Shown: positions 52,142-61,616, counted from the first letter of the stretch. The stretch is 64,000 nt of DNA from Chloroflexota bacterium (GCA_022825895.1 JAJDVX010000010.1:124001-188000); one strand, 5' to 3'. Made by a program: numbers and translations. The notes: a model not told the origin generated them from the sequence alone.

Positions 52142-52987
52142 GTGAAGCTCGGCTATTTTCACAACGGACACTTTCCGCCAATCGAGTTTGAGGAGTTCGT
52201 TCGCTGGGGCGCGGCCAATGGCTACCAAGCCATTGACGTCCCCCTCTTCGAACCGAATGTTCGCGCCATCTGTGATCGTCACGGCCTGGAGCCGACCTCC
52301 ACCGTCGGCATGGCCTGCCAACCGATCGCGACCGATCCCCAACAACGAGCGGAGGAAGCAGCCCGGGCCCGCCGCGCGCTCGACTACGCCGCCGCCGAGC
52401 ACATTCCCAACGTCTGGCTTGGGCACGAGATGGCGCCTGACCTTGGCTTCGACGAAAACGTCAAACTCTTCGCGGAAGGTGTTGCCCCCGTTCTGGATCA
52501 TGCCGATCGCGTCGGTGTTCGCCTGGTCATGGAGAACTGGGCCAACGGTGGCCGCAACCTCGCCTACGCCCCGGCTCACTGGGCCGCGATCTTCGACGCT
52601 GTTCCCCACCCCGCCCTCGGCCTGTGCCCCGACCCCTCGCACCTGGTCTGGCTGGGGATCGACTACCTGCGCGCGGTACGCGAATTCGGCTCCCGCGTCT
52701 ACCACGCCCACGCCAAGGACACCGAATTCCTACCGGACGACCTCTATAGGTACGGCGTCATCGGCACGGAGCGTGGACGCGTCGGCCAGGGCACCTACCG
52801 CTTCCGGATTCCCGGGTTCGGCGTCGTCGACTGGCCCGCCTACATCACCGCCCTGCTTGAGGTCGGCTTCAACGGCGCGCTGGTCGTCGAGCACGAGGAC
52901 GCCTTCTGGAGCTCCCAAACCGACGCCCAACACGCGCTCAACGGCCTCGTGCTGGCCCAGCGATTCCTTTCACCCCTTCTGGTCTAG
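52142..52987 (+). CDS. Sugar phosphate isomerase/epimerase (xylose isomerase-like TIM barrel)
   Basis: AP-endonuclease-2/xylose-isomerase-like protein of 281 residues. I choose GTG 52142 (KLGYFHNGHFPPIEF) after a GAGGGC site; ATG 52082 would add 20 non-conserved residues. Metal ligands are visible as LVMENWA (Glu), CPDPSHLVWLG (Asp, His), VYHAHAKD (His) and VVEHED (Glu). The family isomerises or epimerises sugars, inosose or related compounds. It stands between mfd and topA and is probably transcribed alone or with mfd; its role likely links to the sugar-derivative genes of the left region. Confidence 0.87.
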   Translation: MKLGYFHNGHFPPIEFEEFVRWGAANGYQAIDVPLFEPNVRAICDRHGLEPTSTVGMACQPIATDPQQRAEEAARARRALDYAAAEHIPNVWLGHEMAPDLGFDENVKLFAEGVAPVLDHADRVGVRLVMENWANGGRNLAYAPAHWAAIFDAVPHPALGLCPDPSHLVWLGIDYLRAVREFGSRVYHAHAKDTEFLPDDLYRYGVIGTERGRVGQGTYRFRIPGFGVVDWPAYITALLEVGFNGALVVEHEDAFWSSQTDAQHALNGLVLAQRFLSPLLV

Positions 52988-53142
52988 CTGCCAGGGCAAC
53001 CACGGGAGGTCGGGCTGGACCTGTGTCCCTTGGCGGCGCGGAGAAACAGCTAGACGCCGCCGAGGGTCTTGACACGAGGCCTTATGCTAAGCGCCGCCAT
53101 CAATCCGTCTTCCTAGGCTTCAGCGACCCACCGACCTGACCC

Positions 53143-55854
53143 ATGCCCCCCCGACGCCGTTCACCACGCCAGGACTCCAACGAGAACACGTTGGTCATCG
53201 TCGAATCGCCCGCCAAGGCGCGCACCATCAAGCGCTACCTGGGCGACGGCTACACCGTGGCGTCCTCCATCGGTCACATTCGCGATCTGCCGTCCAGCGC
53301 CGCCGAAGTTCCCAAGAACCTCAAGGGCAAGGACTGGGCCACCCTTGCTGTGAACGTGGACGAAGGTTTTCAGCCGGTTTACATAATTCCGACCGACAAG
53401 AAACGCGTCGTAACTGAATTGCGACGCGAACTCAAGGGCGCCGGCCAGCTCCTGCTGGCAACGGACGAAGATCGTGAGGGCGAGGCCATCGCCTGGCACC
53501 TGGTCGAAGTGCTGAAGCCCAAGACGCCCGTGCGTCGCCTCGTCTTCCACGAAATCACTCGCGCGGCGATCACCGAAGCCCTGTCGCACACGCGCGAGAT
53601 CGACCAGCGCCTGGTCCAGGCCCAGGAGTCGCGCCGCATTCTCGACCGCCTGATCGGCTACCTCGTTTCCCCTGTTCTCTGGAAGAAAGTCGGCAGCGGT
53701 TTGTCTGCCGGCCGCGTGCAGACCCCGGCGCTCCGGCTCATCGTGCAACGCGAACGCGAGCGCATGGCCTTTGTGTCCGCGGCCTTCTGCATCCCAATTG
53801 CCACGCTGGCCGCGTCGACCGACTCCGAGACGACGTTCGACGCCCGCCTGGTCAGCCTGGATGGCCAATTGCTGGCGACCGCGGCCGACTTCGACCCGGA
53901 CACCGGCGAACTCCACGCCGACAGCAAGGCTCGGCTGCTGCCCGAGGCGGAGGCCCAGTCAGTGATCCGGACGCTGGCCGACGCCACCTTCCGAGTCACC
54001 GACGTCGTCAAGCGTCCCCGCTCTCGCCGCCCGCAGCCACCGTTCATCACCTCCTCGCTCCAGCGCGAGGCCTCGACCCGTCTGCGTTTCTCGCCTCGCC
54101 AGACCATGCGCGTGGCCCAGCAGCTCTATGAGAACGGCTACATCACCTATATGCGGACCGATTCCCCGGCGCTCTCGGCCCAGGCGACCAGTGCCGCTCG
54201 CGCCGCCGTCCGTGCCGAGGTGCCGAATGATCAGGTGCGTGACTACCTGCCGGAGCAGCCACGGCGCTATCGTGCCCGCTCGGCCCGGGCCCAGGAAGCC
54301 CACGAGGCCATTCGCCCCGCCGGCGAACGCTTTCGGCATCCCGACGACCTTGGTCCCGACGTCGACGGTGACGGCCGCCGCCTGTACCGGCTCATCTGGC
54401 AGCGCACCCTGGCATCGCAGATGCACGATGCCCGGTTCGAACAAACTCGTGTCCACGTGGCAGCCCAGGCGGGCGAGCACGGCGCTGCCGTCTTCCGGGC
54501 CAACGGCCAGGTCGTCGTCTTCGACGGTTTTCTGCGCGTCTACGCCGGCGAACGCAGCCGGGAACGTCTGCTCCCGGACCTGGCCGAGGGCGATCAGCTC
54601 GACGTTCGCGGCATCGATCTCGGCCGTCGCGAGACCAGCCCGCCCGACCGCTGGACCGAGGCCAGCCTCATCCGCGAACTCGAGCGCCTGGGCATCGGCC
54701 GGCCCTCCACCTACGCCACCATCCTGGAAACGGTTCAGGGCAAGTACGTGGAGCGCAAGGAGGGCGCGCTCGTCCCGCGCTGGAACGCCTTCGCGGTGAT
54801 TCAGCTGCTGGAAGCGCACTTTGGCGAGTTGGTCGACGCTGACTTCACCGCCACTATGGAAATCGGGCTCGACCGCGTGGCTGACGGTTCCCTGGATCCG
54901 CTGCCCTGGCTTTCGGAGTTCTACTTTGGCTCGGCTGGCTCCCACGGCGGCGCGGCGCTCGCCAACGGGGGCATGCTGCACGAGGGCCTGCGGAAGCGAA
55001 TCGAATCCAGCCAGGAGGCCATCGACGCCCGCTCGGTCTGCACGATCCCGCTGTCTGGCGACAACGGATCGTCGATTGCCGTTCGCATCGGCCGCTACGG
55101 CCCGTATCTGGAGGCGCTCGAAAGCGGCGCCCGCGCCCAGGCGCCCGAAGATCTTGCCCCCGACGAGTTGACTCCCGAAGTCGCCGCGGGCCTTCTGGCC
55201 AAGGCGGCCAAGGGCGACGAGCCCCTGGGATCCGATCCGGAGTCCGGTCTGCCGGTGTTCCTCAAGTCCGGGCGTCTCGGCCCCTACCTCCAACTCGGCG
55301 AGGGTCGCGGCGCTGGTCGTCGCCGTCCGAAAACCACAAGCGTCTGGCCGATGTTTCAGCCCGAGAACCTCACCCTCGAGCAGGCGCTCGACATGCTCGC
55401 CTACCCCAAGTCGCTGGGAACTCACCCCGAAAGCGGGACCCGAGTCACCGTCCAGGACGGCCCCTACGGTCCCTACGTCAAGTGCGGTAAGGAGTCTCGC
55501 AGCCTGCCGGGCGAGGGTGACGAGCGTTACGCAAAGTTGGTGGCCATCGAACTTCCCGAGGCCCTGGACATCCTGAAGGCGCCCCGGCAGCCTCGCACGC
55601 GTCGCGCCCAGCCGCCCGCCTTGGCCGAACTCGGTGCCCACCCCGCCTCCGGCGCTCCCATCACGGTTCGCGATGGTCGCTACGGGCCCTACGTCACCGA
55701 CGGCGAACTGAATGCCAGCGTCCCGAGGGGACGAGATCCTTCAACGGTGACGCTCGACGACGCCGTGGCGCTGCTGGCCGCACGGGCCGAGCGCGTGGCC
55801 GCCCAGGGCGGACGTCGCCGGCGCCGCGGCGCCGCCCGTCGACGAAGCCGCTGA
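53143..55854 (+). CDS. topA: DNA topoisomerase I
   Basis: Type IA topoisomerase of 903 residues relaxing negative supercoils. LVIVESPAKARTIKRYLG holds the Toprim Glu21; DEDREGE is at 108-114; YITYMRTDS carries the catalytic Tyr336. After the core (about residue 600) come at least four C-terminal repeats with the core GRYGPY or GPYGPY, at IGRYGPYLEALES, SGRLGPYLQL, DGPYGPYVKC and DGRYGPYVTD. These replace the Cys zinc fingers of the E. coli enzyme, as in Actinobacteria and Chloroflexota. The C-terminus is a basic tail (GGRRRRRGAARRRSR). Confidence 0.96.
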   Translation: MPPRRRSPRQDSNENTLVIVESPAKARTIKRYLGDGYTVASSIGHIRDLPSSAAEVPKNLKGKDWATLAVNVDEGFQPVYIIPTDKKRVVTELRRELKGAGQLLLATDEDREGEAIAWHLVEVLKPKTPVRRLVFHEITRAAITEALSHTREIDQRLVQAQESRRILDRLIGYLVSPVLWKKVGSGLSAGRVQTPALRLIVQRERERMAFVSAAFCIPIATLAASTDSETTFDARLVSLDGQLLATAADFDPDTGELHADSKARLLPEAEAQSVIRTLADATFRVTDVVKRPRSRRPQPPFITSSLQREASTRLRFSPRQTMRVAQQLYENGYITYMRTDSPALSAQATSAARAAVRAEVPNDQVRDYLPEQPRRYRARSARAQEAHEAIRPAGERFRHPDDLGPDVDGDGRRLYRLIWQRTLASQMHDARFEQTRVHVAAQAGEHGAAVFRANGQVVVFDGFLRVYAGERSRERLLPDLAEGDQLDVRGIDLGRRETSPPDRWTEASLIRELERLGIGRPSTYATILETVQGKYVERKEGALVPRWNAFAVIQLLEAHFGELVDADFTATMEIGLDRVADGSLDPLPWLSEFYFGSAGSHGGAALANGGMLHEGLRKRIESSQEAIDARSVCTIPLSGDNGSSIAVRIGRYGPYLEALESGARAQAPEDLAPDELTPEVAAGLLAKAAKGDEPLGSDPESGLPVFLKSGRLGPYLQLGEGRGAGRRRPKTTSVWPMFQPENLTLEQALDMLAYPKSLGTHPESGTRVTVQDGPYGPYVKCGKESRSLPGEGDERYAKLVAIELPEALDILKAPRQPRTRRAQPPALAELGAHPASGAPITVRDGRYGPYVTDGELNASVPRGRDPSTVTLDDAVALLAARAERVAAQGGRRRRRGAARRRSR

Positions 55855-55886
55855 TTGGGGTTCCTCACCCGGCCGTACGATATGCT
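55855..55886 (+). promoter_or_regulatory. Promoter candidate of the rpsB operon
   Basis: TTGGGG (55855-55860) followed by TACGAT (55876-55881, spacer 15) or TATGCT (55881-55886, spacer 20). Neither spacing is ideal. It lies 140-165 bases before rpsB, right after topA ends. Confidence 0.35.
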
Positions 55887-56020
55887 TGGCGCACGCCCGG
55901 CTCGCTCGGGTGAATTCACACGCTGCCTGACGCCACGGGGCCCTGCCGCGACACGCGCTCCCCGCCGCGAGTGAGGGCGGCGGAGGATCCTTGAAGGACC
56001 AGAGAGGGGCAATTACCCAC

Positions 56021-57103
56021 ATGCCGGCAGCCTCCATGCGCGATTTGCTCGCCGCGGGCGTGCACTTCGGCCACCGAACCCCACGCTGGAACCCCAAGAT
56101 GGCGCCGTTCATTTTCGGCGCCAGGGGTGGCGTACACATCATCGACCTTCAGCACACCGTGCGGGCGCTCGACCGGGCCACCGCCTTCATGCGGGCCACC
56201 GCCGCCCGCGGCGGCGAAGTCATCTTTGTCGGCACCAAGCGCCAGGCCCAGGAAGTCGTGCGCGAGCAGGCGGAACGCTGCGGGGCCAACTACGTCCAGC
56301 ACCGCTGGCTCGGCGGCACGCTTACGAATTTCGAAACCCTGCGCGCGCGTCTGCAACGACTTCGTGAGCTCGAAGCCCGCGAAGCCGCCGGCGACTTCGA
56401 CACGCTTTCAAAGAAAGAGGGCCAGCGCCTGCGTGTCGAACTGGCCCGCCTCACCAAGAAAATGGGTGGAATCAAGCACATGTCGCGCCTGCCCGCGGCG
56501 ATCTTCGTAATCGATCCCAAGCGCGAATCCAACGCGGTGACCGAAGCACGCAAGCTCGACATTCCAATCGTCGCCATCGTCGATACCAACTGTGATCCCG
56601 AAGTCGTCGACTATGTGATTCCTGGAAACGACGACGCGATTCGATCCATCGTGGCCGTGACCACCGTGGTCGCTGATGCCGTACTCGCGGGCCAGGAAGA
56701 GTTCAGAAACCGCCAGGCCGAGCGCGAGGCCCAACTGGCTCGCGAGGCCCAGGCTGCCCTTGCCGCTGCTGCGAGAGCCGATGCGGCGGGCCAGTCGACC
56801 GGCGACATCGAAGCCGCCATGCTGGCGGCGGCCAGCGAAGCCGGAAATGTTCAGCGATCGTCACCGCAAGACGCGGGGGCGCGCGCGGCGGCCGCGGGTC
56901 CGGCCGCCGACCCGCGGGGTGCTCCGCGAGGCCGGCGTCGCCCCCCGCCCCAGGCACGGGGTGGGCGTCGCCGACCGGATGGACGCTCGCCTCGGTCAGG
57001 TGAGGGTGGGTCGCGACCGCGCGGTCGCGCGCGGCCCGGTCAACGCGGCCCGGGATCGAGCGGTGGCGGCACCGGCCCGCGCCCGCGCAACCAGGGAGCG
57101 TGA
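56021..57103 (+). CDS. rpsB: 30S ribosomal protein S2 with long C-terminal extension
   Basis: S2 of 360 residues from ATG 56021 (MPAASMRDLLAAGVHFGH). TTG 55991, with GGAGG 5 bases before it, would add 10 residues and cannot be excluded. The core (to about residue 235) shows HFGHRTPRWNPKMAPFIFG, HRWLGGTLTNF and PIVAIVDTNCDP. Normal S2 is about 240-260 residues; here an Ala-rich helix and then about 85 Arg/Gly/Pro-rich residues (PRGRRRPPPQARGGRRR) are added, likely unstructured and RNA-binding. The stop overlaps a GTG for tsf. First gene of a translation and lipid operon. Confidence 0.95.
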   Translation: MPAASMRDLLAAGVHFGHRTPRWNPKMAPFIFGARGGVHIIDLQHTVRALDRATAFMRATAARGGEVIFVGTKRQAQEVVREQAERCGANYVQHRWLGGTLTNFETLRARLQRLRELEAREAAGDFDTLSKKEGQRLRVELARLTKKMGGIKHMSRLPAAIFVIDPKRESNAVTEARKLDIPIVAIVDTNCDPEVVDYVIPGNDDAIRSIVAVTTVVADAVLAGQEEFRNRQAEREAQLAREAQAALAAAARADAAGQSTGDIEAAMLAAASEAGNVQRSSPQDAGARAAAAGPAADPRGAPRGRRRPPPQARGGRRRPDGRSPRSGEGGSRPRGRARPGQRGPGSSGGGTGPRPRNQGA

Positions 57104-57108
57104 CCGGC

Positions 57109-57600
57109 ATGGCGCATAAGGCATCGGTGGCGGATATTCGGGCAATCCGGTCCGAGACCGGCGCGGGCGTGATGGACATCAAGCGCGCCATTGAGGACGC
57201 CGAAGGCGATCTCGATAAGGCCCGCGACCTGCTGGGACAGCGCGGTTCACAGTTCTCCGCCAAACGAGCCGAACGCGAGACCCGCGAAGGCCTGGTCGCT
57301 GCCTACGTGCATCCCGGCCGGCCCTTGGGCGCCTTGCTCGAGCTCAACTGCGAAACTGACTTCGTGGCGCGGACTGACGAATTCACAACCCTCGCTCGCG
57401 ATATCGCCATGCACATTGCCGCCATGGGGCCCACGCGAATTAACGATGCTGAGGACGAGAACCCGGACGACGGTCCGGCGCTGTTGACCCAGCCGTGGTT
57501 CCGCGACGGATCGCAGACGGTGGAGCAGGTCATCCAGGCCGCCGTCGCCAAGCTGGGCGAGAACATCCAGGTCGGACGCTTCAGCCGCTTCGAAATCTAA
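57109..57600 (+). CDS. tsf: Elongation factor Ts (short form)
   Basis: EF-Ts of 163 residues (GTG 57100, which overlaps the rpsB stop, would add three). It reloads EF-Tu with GTP. The UBA-like N-domain VADIRAIRSETGAGVMDIK and the core CETDFVARTDEF motif are present. Bacterial EF-Ts is usually 200-290 residues; like Thermus-type EF-Ts this one has a reduced core, with the coiled-coil part missing. Position after rpsB is universal. Confidence 0.93.
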   Translation: MAHKASVADIRAIRSETGAGVMDIKRAIEDAEGDLDKARDLLGQRGSQFSAKRAERETREGLVAAYVHPGRPLGALLELNCETDFVARTDEFTTLARDIAMHIAAMGPTRINDAEDENPDDGPALLTQPWFRDGSQTVEQVIQAAVAKLGENIQVGRFSRFEI

Positions 57601-57634
57601 CCACAACCGCACGCCGGCGAACACTGGAGGGCCA

Positions 57635-58351
57635 ATGGCGAGACCTGCCCTGAAGTACCGCCGCGTCCTGTTGAAGATCGGCGGGGAATCGCTGGCTGGC
57701 GAGCGAGGCTTTGGCATTGCCCCGCTTGCCGTGCAGGCGCTGGCCGCGCGGATCGTCGAGGCGCTTGCGCTGGGCGTCGAACTCGCCGTGGTCGTCGGCG
57801 GCGGCAACTTCTGGCGAGGCGGCGAGCACAGCAACATCAACCGAGCCACCGCCGACTACATCGGCATGCTCGGCACCGTCATGAACGCGATGGCGCTGCA
57901 GGAGGCGGTCGAACGGCTCGACGTGCCAACCCGCGTGCAGACCGCTATCGAAATGCGCGAAGTCGCCGAGCCGTACATTCGCCGCAAGGCCGTGGCTCAC
58001 CTGGAGTCGGGGCGGCTGGTCATTTTCGCGGCGGGCAGTGGCAATCCCTACTTCACGACCGACACGGCCGGCGCCCTGCGCGCCATGGAAATCGGCGCCG
58101 AAGCCCTCCTCAAGGCCACCAAGGTGGACGGCGCGTACACTGACGATCCAATGACGAATCCAGACGCCACCCGTATCGAGCGCACCACCTACCTTGAGGC
58201 TCTCAACAACGGCCTGAAGATTCTGGACGCCACCGCGTTCAGTCTCTGCATGGACAACAATCTGCCCATCATCGTTTTCCGGCTGGAGGACGAGGGCAGC
58301 CTGGTGCGCGTCCTCGCCGGCCACCAGGTCGGCACCCTGGTCGCGGCCTGA
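57635..58351 (+). CDS. pyrH: Uridylate kinase
   Basis: UMP kinase of 238 residues, ATG 57635 with TGGAGGGC ribosome site. VLLKIGGESLAG is the phosphate loop, VVGGGNFWRGGEH binds UMP, TRVQTAIEMREVAEPYIRRKA and FAAGSGNPYFTTDTA belong to the amino-acid-kinase fold. It makes UDP from UMP and ATP, and is hexameric and GTP-regulated in relatives. Between tsf and frr, the usual order. Confidence 0.95.
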   Translation: MARPALKYRRVLLKIGGESLAGERGFGIAPLAVQALAARIVEALALGVELAVVVGGGNFWRGGEHSNINRATADYIGMLGTVMNAMALQEAVERLDVPTRVQTAIEMREVAEPYIRRKAVAHLESGRLVIFAAGSGNPYFTTDTAGALRAMEIGAEALLKATKVDGAYTDDPMTNPDATRIERTTYLEALNNGLKILDATAFSLCMDNNLPIIVFRLEDEGSLVRVLAGHQVGTLVAA

Positions 58352-58358
58352 GCGGGCC

Positions 58359-58916
58359 ATGATCGACGAGTTCCTGCTGGACGGTGAACGTCGAATGAGC
58401 CAGGCCGTCGTGCACCTCCGTCACGAACTTGCGGGGATTCGCACGGGCCGTGCCGCCCCGGCCCTGATCCAGGACCTCAGCGTTTCCTACTACGGCCAGC
58501 CGACCCCGCTCAAGCAGATCGCGGGCATATCCGCGCCCGAGGCCCGTCTCCTCGTCGTCCAGCCCTGGGACAAAGCCGCGCTCCCGGACATCGAACGCGC
58601 CCTGATCTCATCGGACCTGGGGATAACCCCGTCGAATGACGGCAACGTGATCCACCTGCCCATCCCGCAACTGAGCGAAGACCGCCGCCGTGACCTCGTG
58701 CGACTCGTCCGCCAGCGTGCTGAAGACTCCAAGGTCGCCGTTCGCAACGTTCGGCGCGACGTGCACGACGATCTGCGCGAGCTTGTCCGTGAAAAGGAAG
58801 CCTCCGAGGATGACCTCCGCCGCTCGGAATCGCGGCTCCAGGACATAACGGACAAGTACGTCGCCGCGATTGATGATCTGAGCCGGCAGAAGGAAGCCGA
58901 GGTGATGCAGGTCTGA
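58359..58916 (+). CDS. frr: Ribosome recycling factor
   Basis: RRF of 185 residues, normal length. It splits post-termination ribosomes with EF-G. LRHELAGIRTGRAAPALIQDL and VNYYGQPTPL-type motif (SYYGQPTPLKQIA), VQPWDKAALPDIERAL and NDGNVIHLPIPQLSEDRR are all conserved. ATG 58359 lies 7 bases after the pyrH stop. Confidence 0.96.
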   Translation: MIDEFLLDGERRMSQAVVHLRHELAGIRTGRAAPALIQDLSVSYYGQPTPLKQIAGISAPEARLLVVQPWDKAALPDIERALISSDLGITPSNDGNVIHLPIPQLSEDRRRDLVRLVRQRAEDSKVAVRNVRRDVHDDLRELVREKEASEDDLRRSESRLQDITDKYVAAIDDLSRQKEAEVMQV

Positions 58917-58933
58917 GCGGTCAACCCGGAAGG

Positions 58934-59647
58934 GTGCCGGCGCATGTCGCCATCATCATGGACGGCAACGGCCGCTGGGCCCAGCGCCGCGGTCTCGAAC
59001 GTCAGGCCGGTCATCGTGAAGGCGCCCGCCGCGTTCGGGACATCGCCGCCGCCTGTATCGACCACGGGGTTCGTGTCCTGACCATCTACGCCTTCTCAAC
59101 GGAAAATTGGGACCGGCCGGCCGACGAGGTCAGCTTTCTTATGGATCTCATTCCCGAGCGTCTCGAAGCCGAACGATCAATGATCTTCGAGCAGCAAGTG
59201 CGAATTCACGTGCTCGGCGAAATCGAGACCCTGCCCCTCCTCGATCGCGTGGCGGTCCAGGACATCGTGCGCCAGACGGCCCATCACGACGCGTTGGATC
59301 TCAACATTGCCTTCAACTACGGCGGACGCGCCGAAATCGTTCGGGCCATTCGCAGTCTGATTCGTGAGGGAATCCGCGCGGAGGATGTGACCGAAGACCT
59401 CGTGAGTCGCGCCATGTATACGGCCGGCCAACCCGACCCGGACCTGCTCATTCGCACCGGCGGCGACCAGCGCTCCAGCAATTTTCTCGTCTGGCAGTCC
59501 ACCTACACCGAGTTCTATTTCTCGTCCATCCTGTGGCCCGACTTCACGAGGGAGGCGTTCGAATCGGCGCTGGCCGACTTCGGGTCGCGCCAGCGCCGCT
59601 TTGGCCGCGTTCCCGTGGCCGCGCCTGGCGCGGCGAGCGACGCCTGA
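58934..59647 (+). CDS. uppS: Isoprenyl transferase (undecaprenyl diphosphate synthase family)
   Basis: Cis-prenyltransferase of 237 residues, GTG 58934 preceded by GGAAGG. HVAIIMDGNGRWA has the catalytic Asp, FSTENW the substrate-binding motif, and RTGGDQRSSNFLVWQSTYTE the C-terminal signature (Asp replaces the common Glu in GGE). It builds the lipid carrier for cell-wall synthesis by condensing isopentenyl diphosphate. Its stop TGA overlaps a CTG that probably starts cdsA. Confidence 0.94.
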   Translation: MPAHVAIIMDGNGRWAQRRGLERQAGHREGARRVRDIAAACIDHGVRVLTIYAFSTENWDRPADEVSFLMDLIPERLEAERSMIFEQQVRIHVLGEIETLPLLDRVAVQDIVRQTAHHDALDLNIAFNYGGRAEIVRAIRSLIREGIRAEDVTEDLVSRAMYTAGQPDPDLLIRTGGDQRSSNFLVWQSTYTEFYFSSILWPDFTREAFESALADFGSRQRRFGRVPVAAPGAASDA

Positions 59648-60441
59648 CGCCGCTGACGGTTCGCGTCGCCACGGCCCTGGTCCTGGCGCCGGCCATTCTG
59701 GCGCTGGCCTGGTGGCATCCAATCGCACTGGCAATCCCCATGGCCCTGGCGGCCGCCGTAATCGCCTTTGAAATGGGCACCATGTATGCCATCAGTGGGC
59801 TGCGCGTGTCGCGCGGGGCCGGAGCGCTACTTGCCGCCGGACTGGTGGCCCGCTGGGCGTTCACCCCCGAGCATCGACTCTGGGTTGACCTGGCCATCGG
59901 TCTGGTGGCCGCCTACACCTTGCTGCGCCAGTTGTGGCATCCGCGGATGTACGGACGCTTCACCAGCTGGGGCCTCGCCATCGCGTCCGCGGTCTACGCC
60001 GGTGGCCTGCTGGGTTTCCTCGTCCTGCTTCGCGAATTGCCCAACGGATTCCTGTGGGTGGCCCTGGCGTTTGCCGTGACCTGGGCCTACGACACCTTCG
60101 GCTACCTCGTGGGACGCGGCCTGGGCCGTCGGGGTTTCATGACCCATATCTCGCCTCGCAAGACCTGGGAGGGCGTGGCCGGCGGCATGCTGGCGGCGAT
60201 CGTCGTCGTTGCCGCGTTTGCGCCGGTGCTCGGGTACGCCTGGTGGCTCGCCCTTCCCATAGGATTCCTTTGGGGGCTTGCCGCCCAGGCGGGTGATTTG
60301 GTGGCGTCGATGCTCAAGCGTGATACCGGGCAAAAGGACTCCGGCCGCGTGATCCCGGGGCATGGCGGCATGCTGGACCGGCTCGACGCCCTGCTCTTCG
60401 TGGCCCCCGCCGTGTTTGCCTTCGCCCGGCTGGTGGCCTGA
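59644..60441 (+). CDS. cdsA: Phosphatidate cytidylyltransferase
   Basis: CDP-diglyceride synthase, about 265 residues with multiple membrane helices. The signature (S/T)-x-x-K-T-W-E-G is SPRKTWEGVAGG, and the CdsA signature continues with GDLVASMLKRDTGQKDSG and LPGHGGxLDRxD-like IPGHGGMLDRLDALL. Homology begins at LTPLTVRVATALV. The only codon at that point is CTG 59644, which overlaps the uppS stop as CTGA, mirroring ATGA couplings elsewhere in this operon. The nearest standard start, GTG 59533, lies 111 bases inside uppS. dxr overlaps the stop by one base. Confidence 0.88.
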   Translation: MTPLTVRVATALVLAPAILALAWWHPIALAIPMALAAAVIAFEMGTMYAISGLRVSRGAGALLAAGLVARWAFTPEHRLWVDLAIGLVAAYTLLRQLWHPRMYGRFTSWGLAIASAVYAGGLLGFLVLLRELPNGFLWVALAFAVTWAYDTFGYLVGRGLGRRGFMTHISPRKTWEGVAGGMLAAIVVVAAFAPVLGYAWWLALPIGFLWGLAAQAGDLVASMLKRDTGQKDSGRVIPGHGGMLDRLDALLFVAPAVFAFARLVA

Positions 60442-61616
60442 TGCCGGCGGCTGACTCCGACCGTTCGTCTCGTCCCAGGCGTGTAGTGATCCTGGGATCC
60501 ACCGGATCCATTGGCGTCCAGACGCTTGAGGTCGTGCGCGCCCATCCGGATCGCTTCGAAGTGCTGGGTCTGGCCTGCGGGTCGAACTGCGACCTGCTAT
60601 ACCGGCAGATACGCGAATTCAACGCGCCGCTGGCCTGCATCCGCGACATTGACCCGTCCGCCGGCGACTGGCCCGCCGGGACCGAGCGACTCCCCTACCC
60701 CGACGGCATGGCCGAAATGGCCGGCCTGCCCGAGGCCGACATTGTCGTCGTGGCCACGGTCGGCGACGCCGGATTCCGCCCCACCGAGAGCGCCCTGCGC
60801 GCCGGCAACAGCGTCGCCTTGGCCAGCAAAGAGATGCTCGTCATGGGCGGTGGTCTCTTCCGCACGCTTGCTGATACGTCGGGCGCCGAAATCCTGCCCA
60901 TCGACAGCGAACACAGCGCAATCTGGCAGTGTCTCGCCGGCGAAGCACCCGAATCTGTACGTCGACTGATCCTCACCGCCTCAGGAGGACCCTTCCGCAC
61001 CTGGGCTCTGCCCGACATTCGAACGGCAACCGCCGACGAAGCGCTCGAGCACCCCAACTGGGACATGGGCGCCAAGATCACCGTCGACTCGGCCAGCTTG
61101 CTCAACAAAGGCTTGGAAATCATCGAAGCCCGGTGGCTGTTTCAAGTGCCGTATTCCGCGATTAACGTAATCGTTCATCCCGAATCCATCGTGCACTCCA
61201 TGGTTGAATTCCATGACGGCTCCATCAAGGCCCAACTCGGCGTGCCGGACATGCGTCTGCCCATTCAATACGCCATCGGTTTCCCCGAACGCTTGCCTGA
61301 GGCCCACGCGCCCCTCGACCTTCGCTCACTTTCGCGCTTGAACTTTGAGCAGCCGGATGAGCGCCGCTTCCCGCTGCTGGCAGCCGCACGAGCGGCGGGT
61401 TCCGCCGGCGGCACGGCCCCGGCCACCCTCTGCGGCGCCGACGACGCGGCCACGGCTTGGTTCATCGAGGGGGATGGCCGCTTCGGAACGATGACCGACG
61501 CCGTCCAGGCCGCAATGGATGCCATCCCGGCCGAGCCGCTGGATGATCTGGGCGCCGCCCTGGCGGCTCATCGCCGCGGCTTCGAGTACGTACAGGCGCG
61601 ACTGGCTGACGCGTGA
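60441..61616 (+). CDS. dxr: 1-deoxy-D-xylulose-5-phosphate reductoisomerase
   Basis: DXR (IspC) of 391 residues, the first committed enzyme of the MEP isoprenoid route. ILGSTGSIGVQTLEVV binds NADPH, ALASKEMLVMGG and LPIDSEHSAIWQCL hold metal and substrate residues, and TASGGPF the flexible-loop base. ATG 60441 overlaps the cdsA stop (TGATG). A functional dxs must exist elsewhere, since the Dxs-like gene in this window has lost its catalytic residues. Confidence 0.95.
   Translation: MPAADSDRSSRPRRVVILGSTGSIGVQTLEVVRAHPDRFEVLGLACGSNCDLLYRQIREFNAPLACIRDIDPSAGDWPAGTERLPYPDGMAEMAGLPEADIVVVATVGDAGFRPTESALRAGNSVALASKEMLVMGGGLFRTLADTSGAEILPIDSEHSAIWQCLAGEAPESVRRLILTASGGPFRTWALPDIRTATADEALEHPNWDMGAKITVDSASLLNKGLEIIEARWLFQVPYSAINVIVHPESIVHSMVEFHDGSIKAQLGVPDMRLPIQYAIGFPERLPEAHAPLDLRSLSRLNFEQPDERRFPLLAAARAAGSAGGTAPATLCGADDAATAWFIEGDGRFGTMTDAVQAAMDAIPAEPLDDLGAALAAHRRGFEYVQARLADA

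Noticed and set aside
53069-53088. Perfect TTGACA followed by TATGCT upstream of topA
   Set aside because: The spacer is only 8 bases, too short for a sigma-A promoter; no better-spaced -10 follows.
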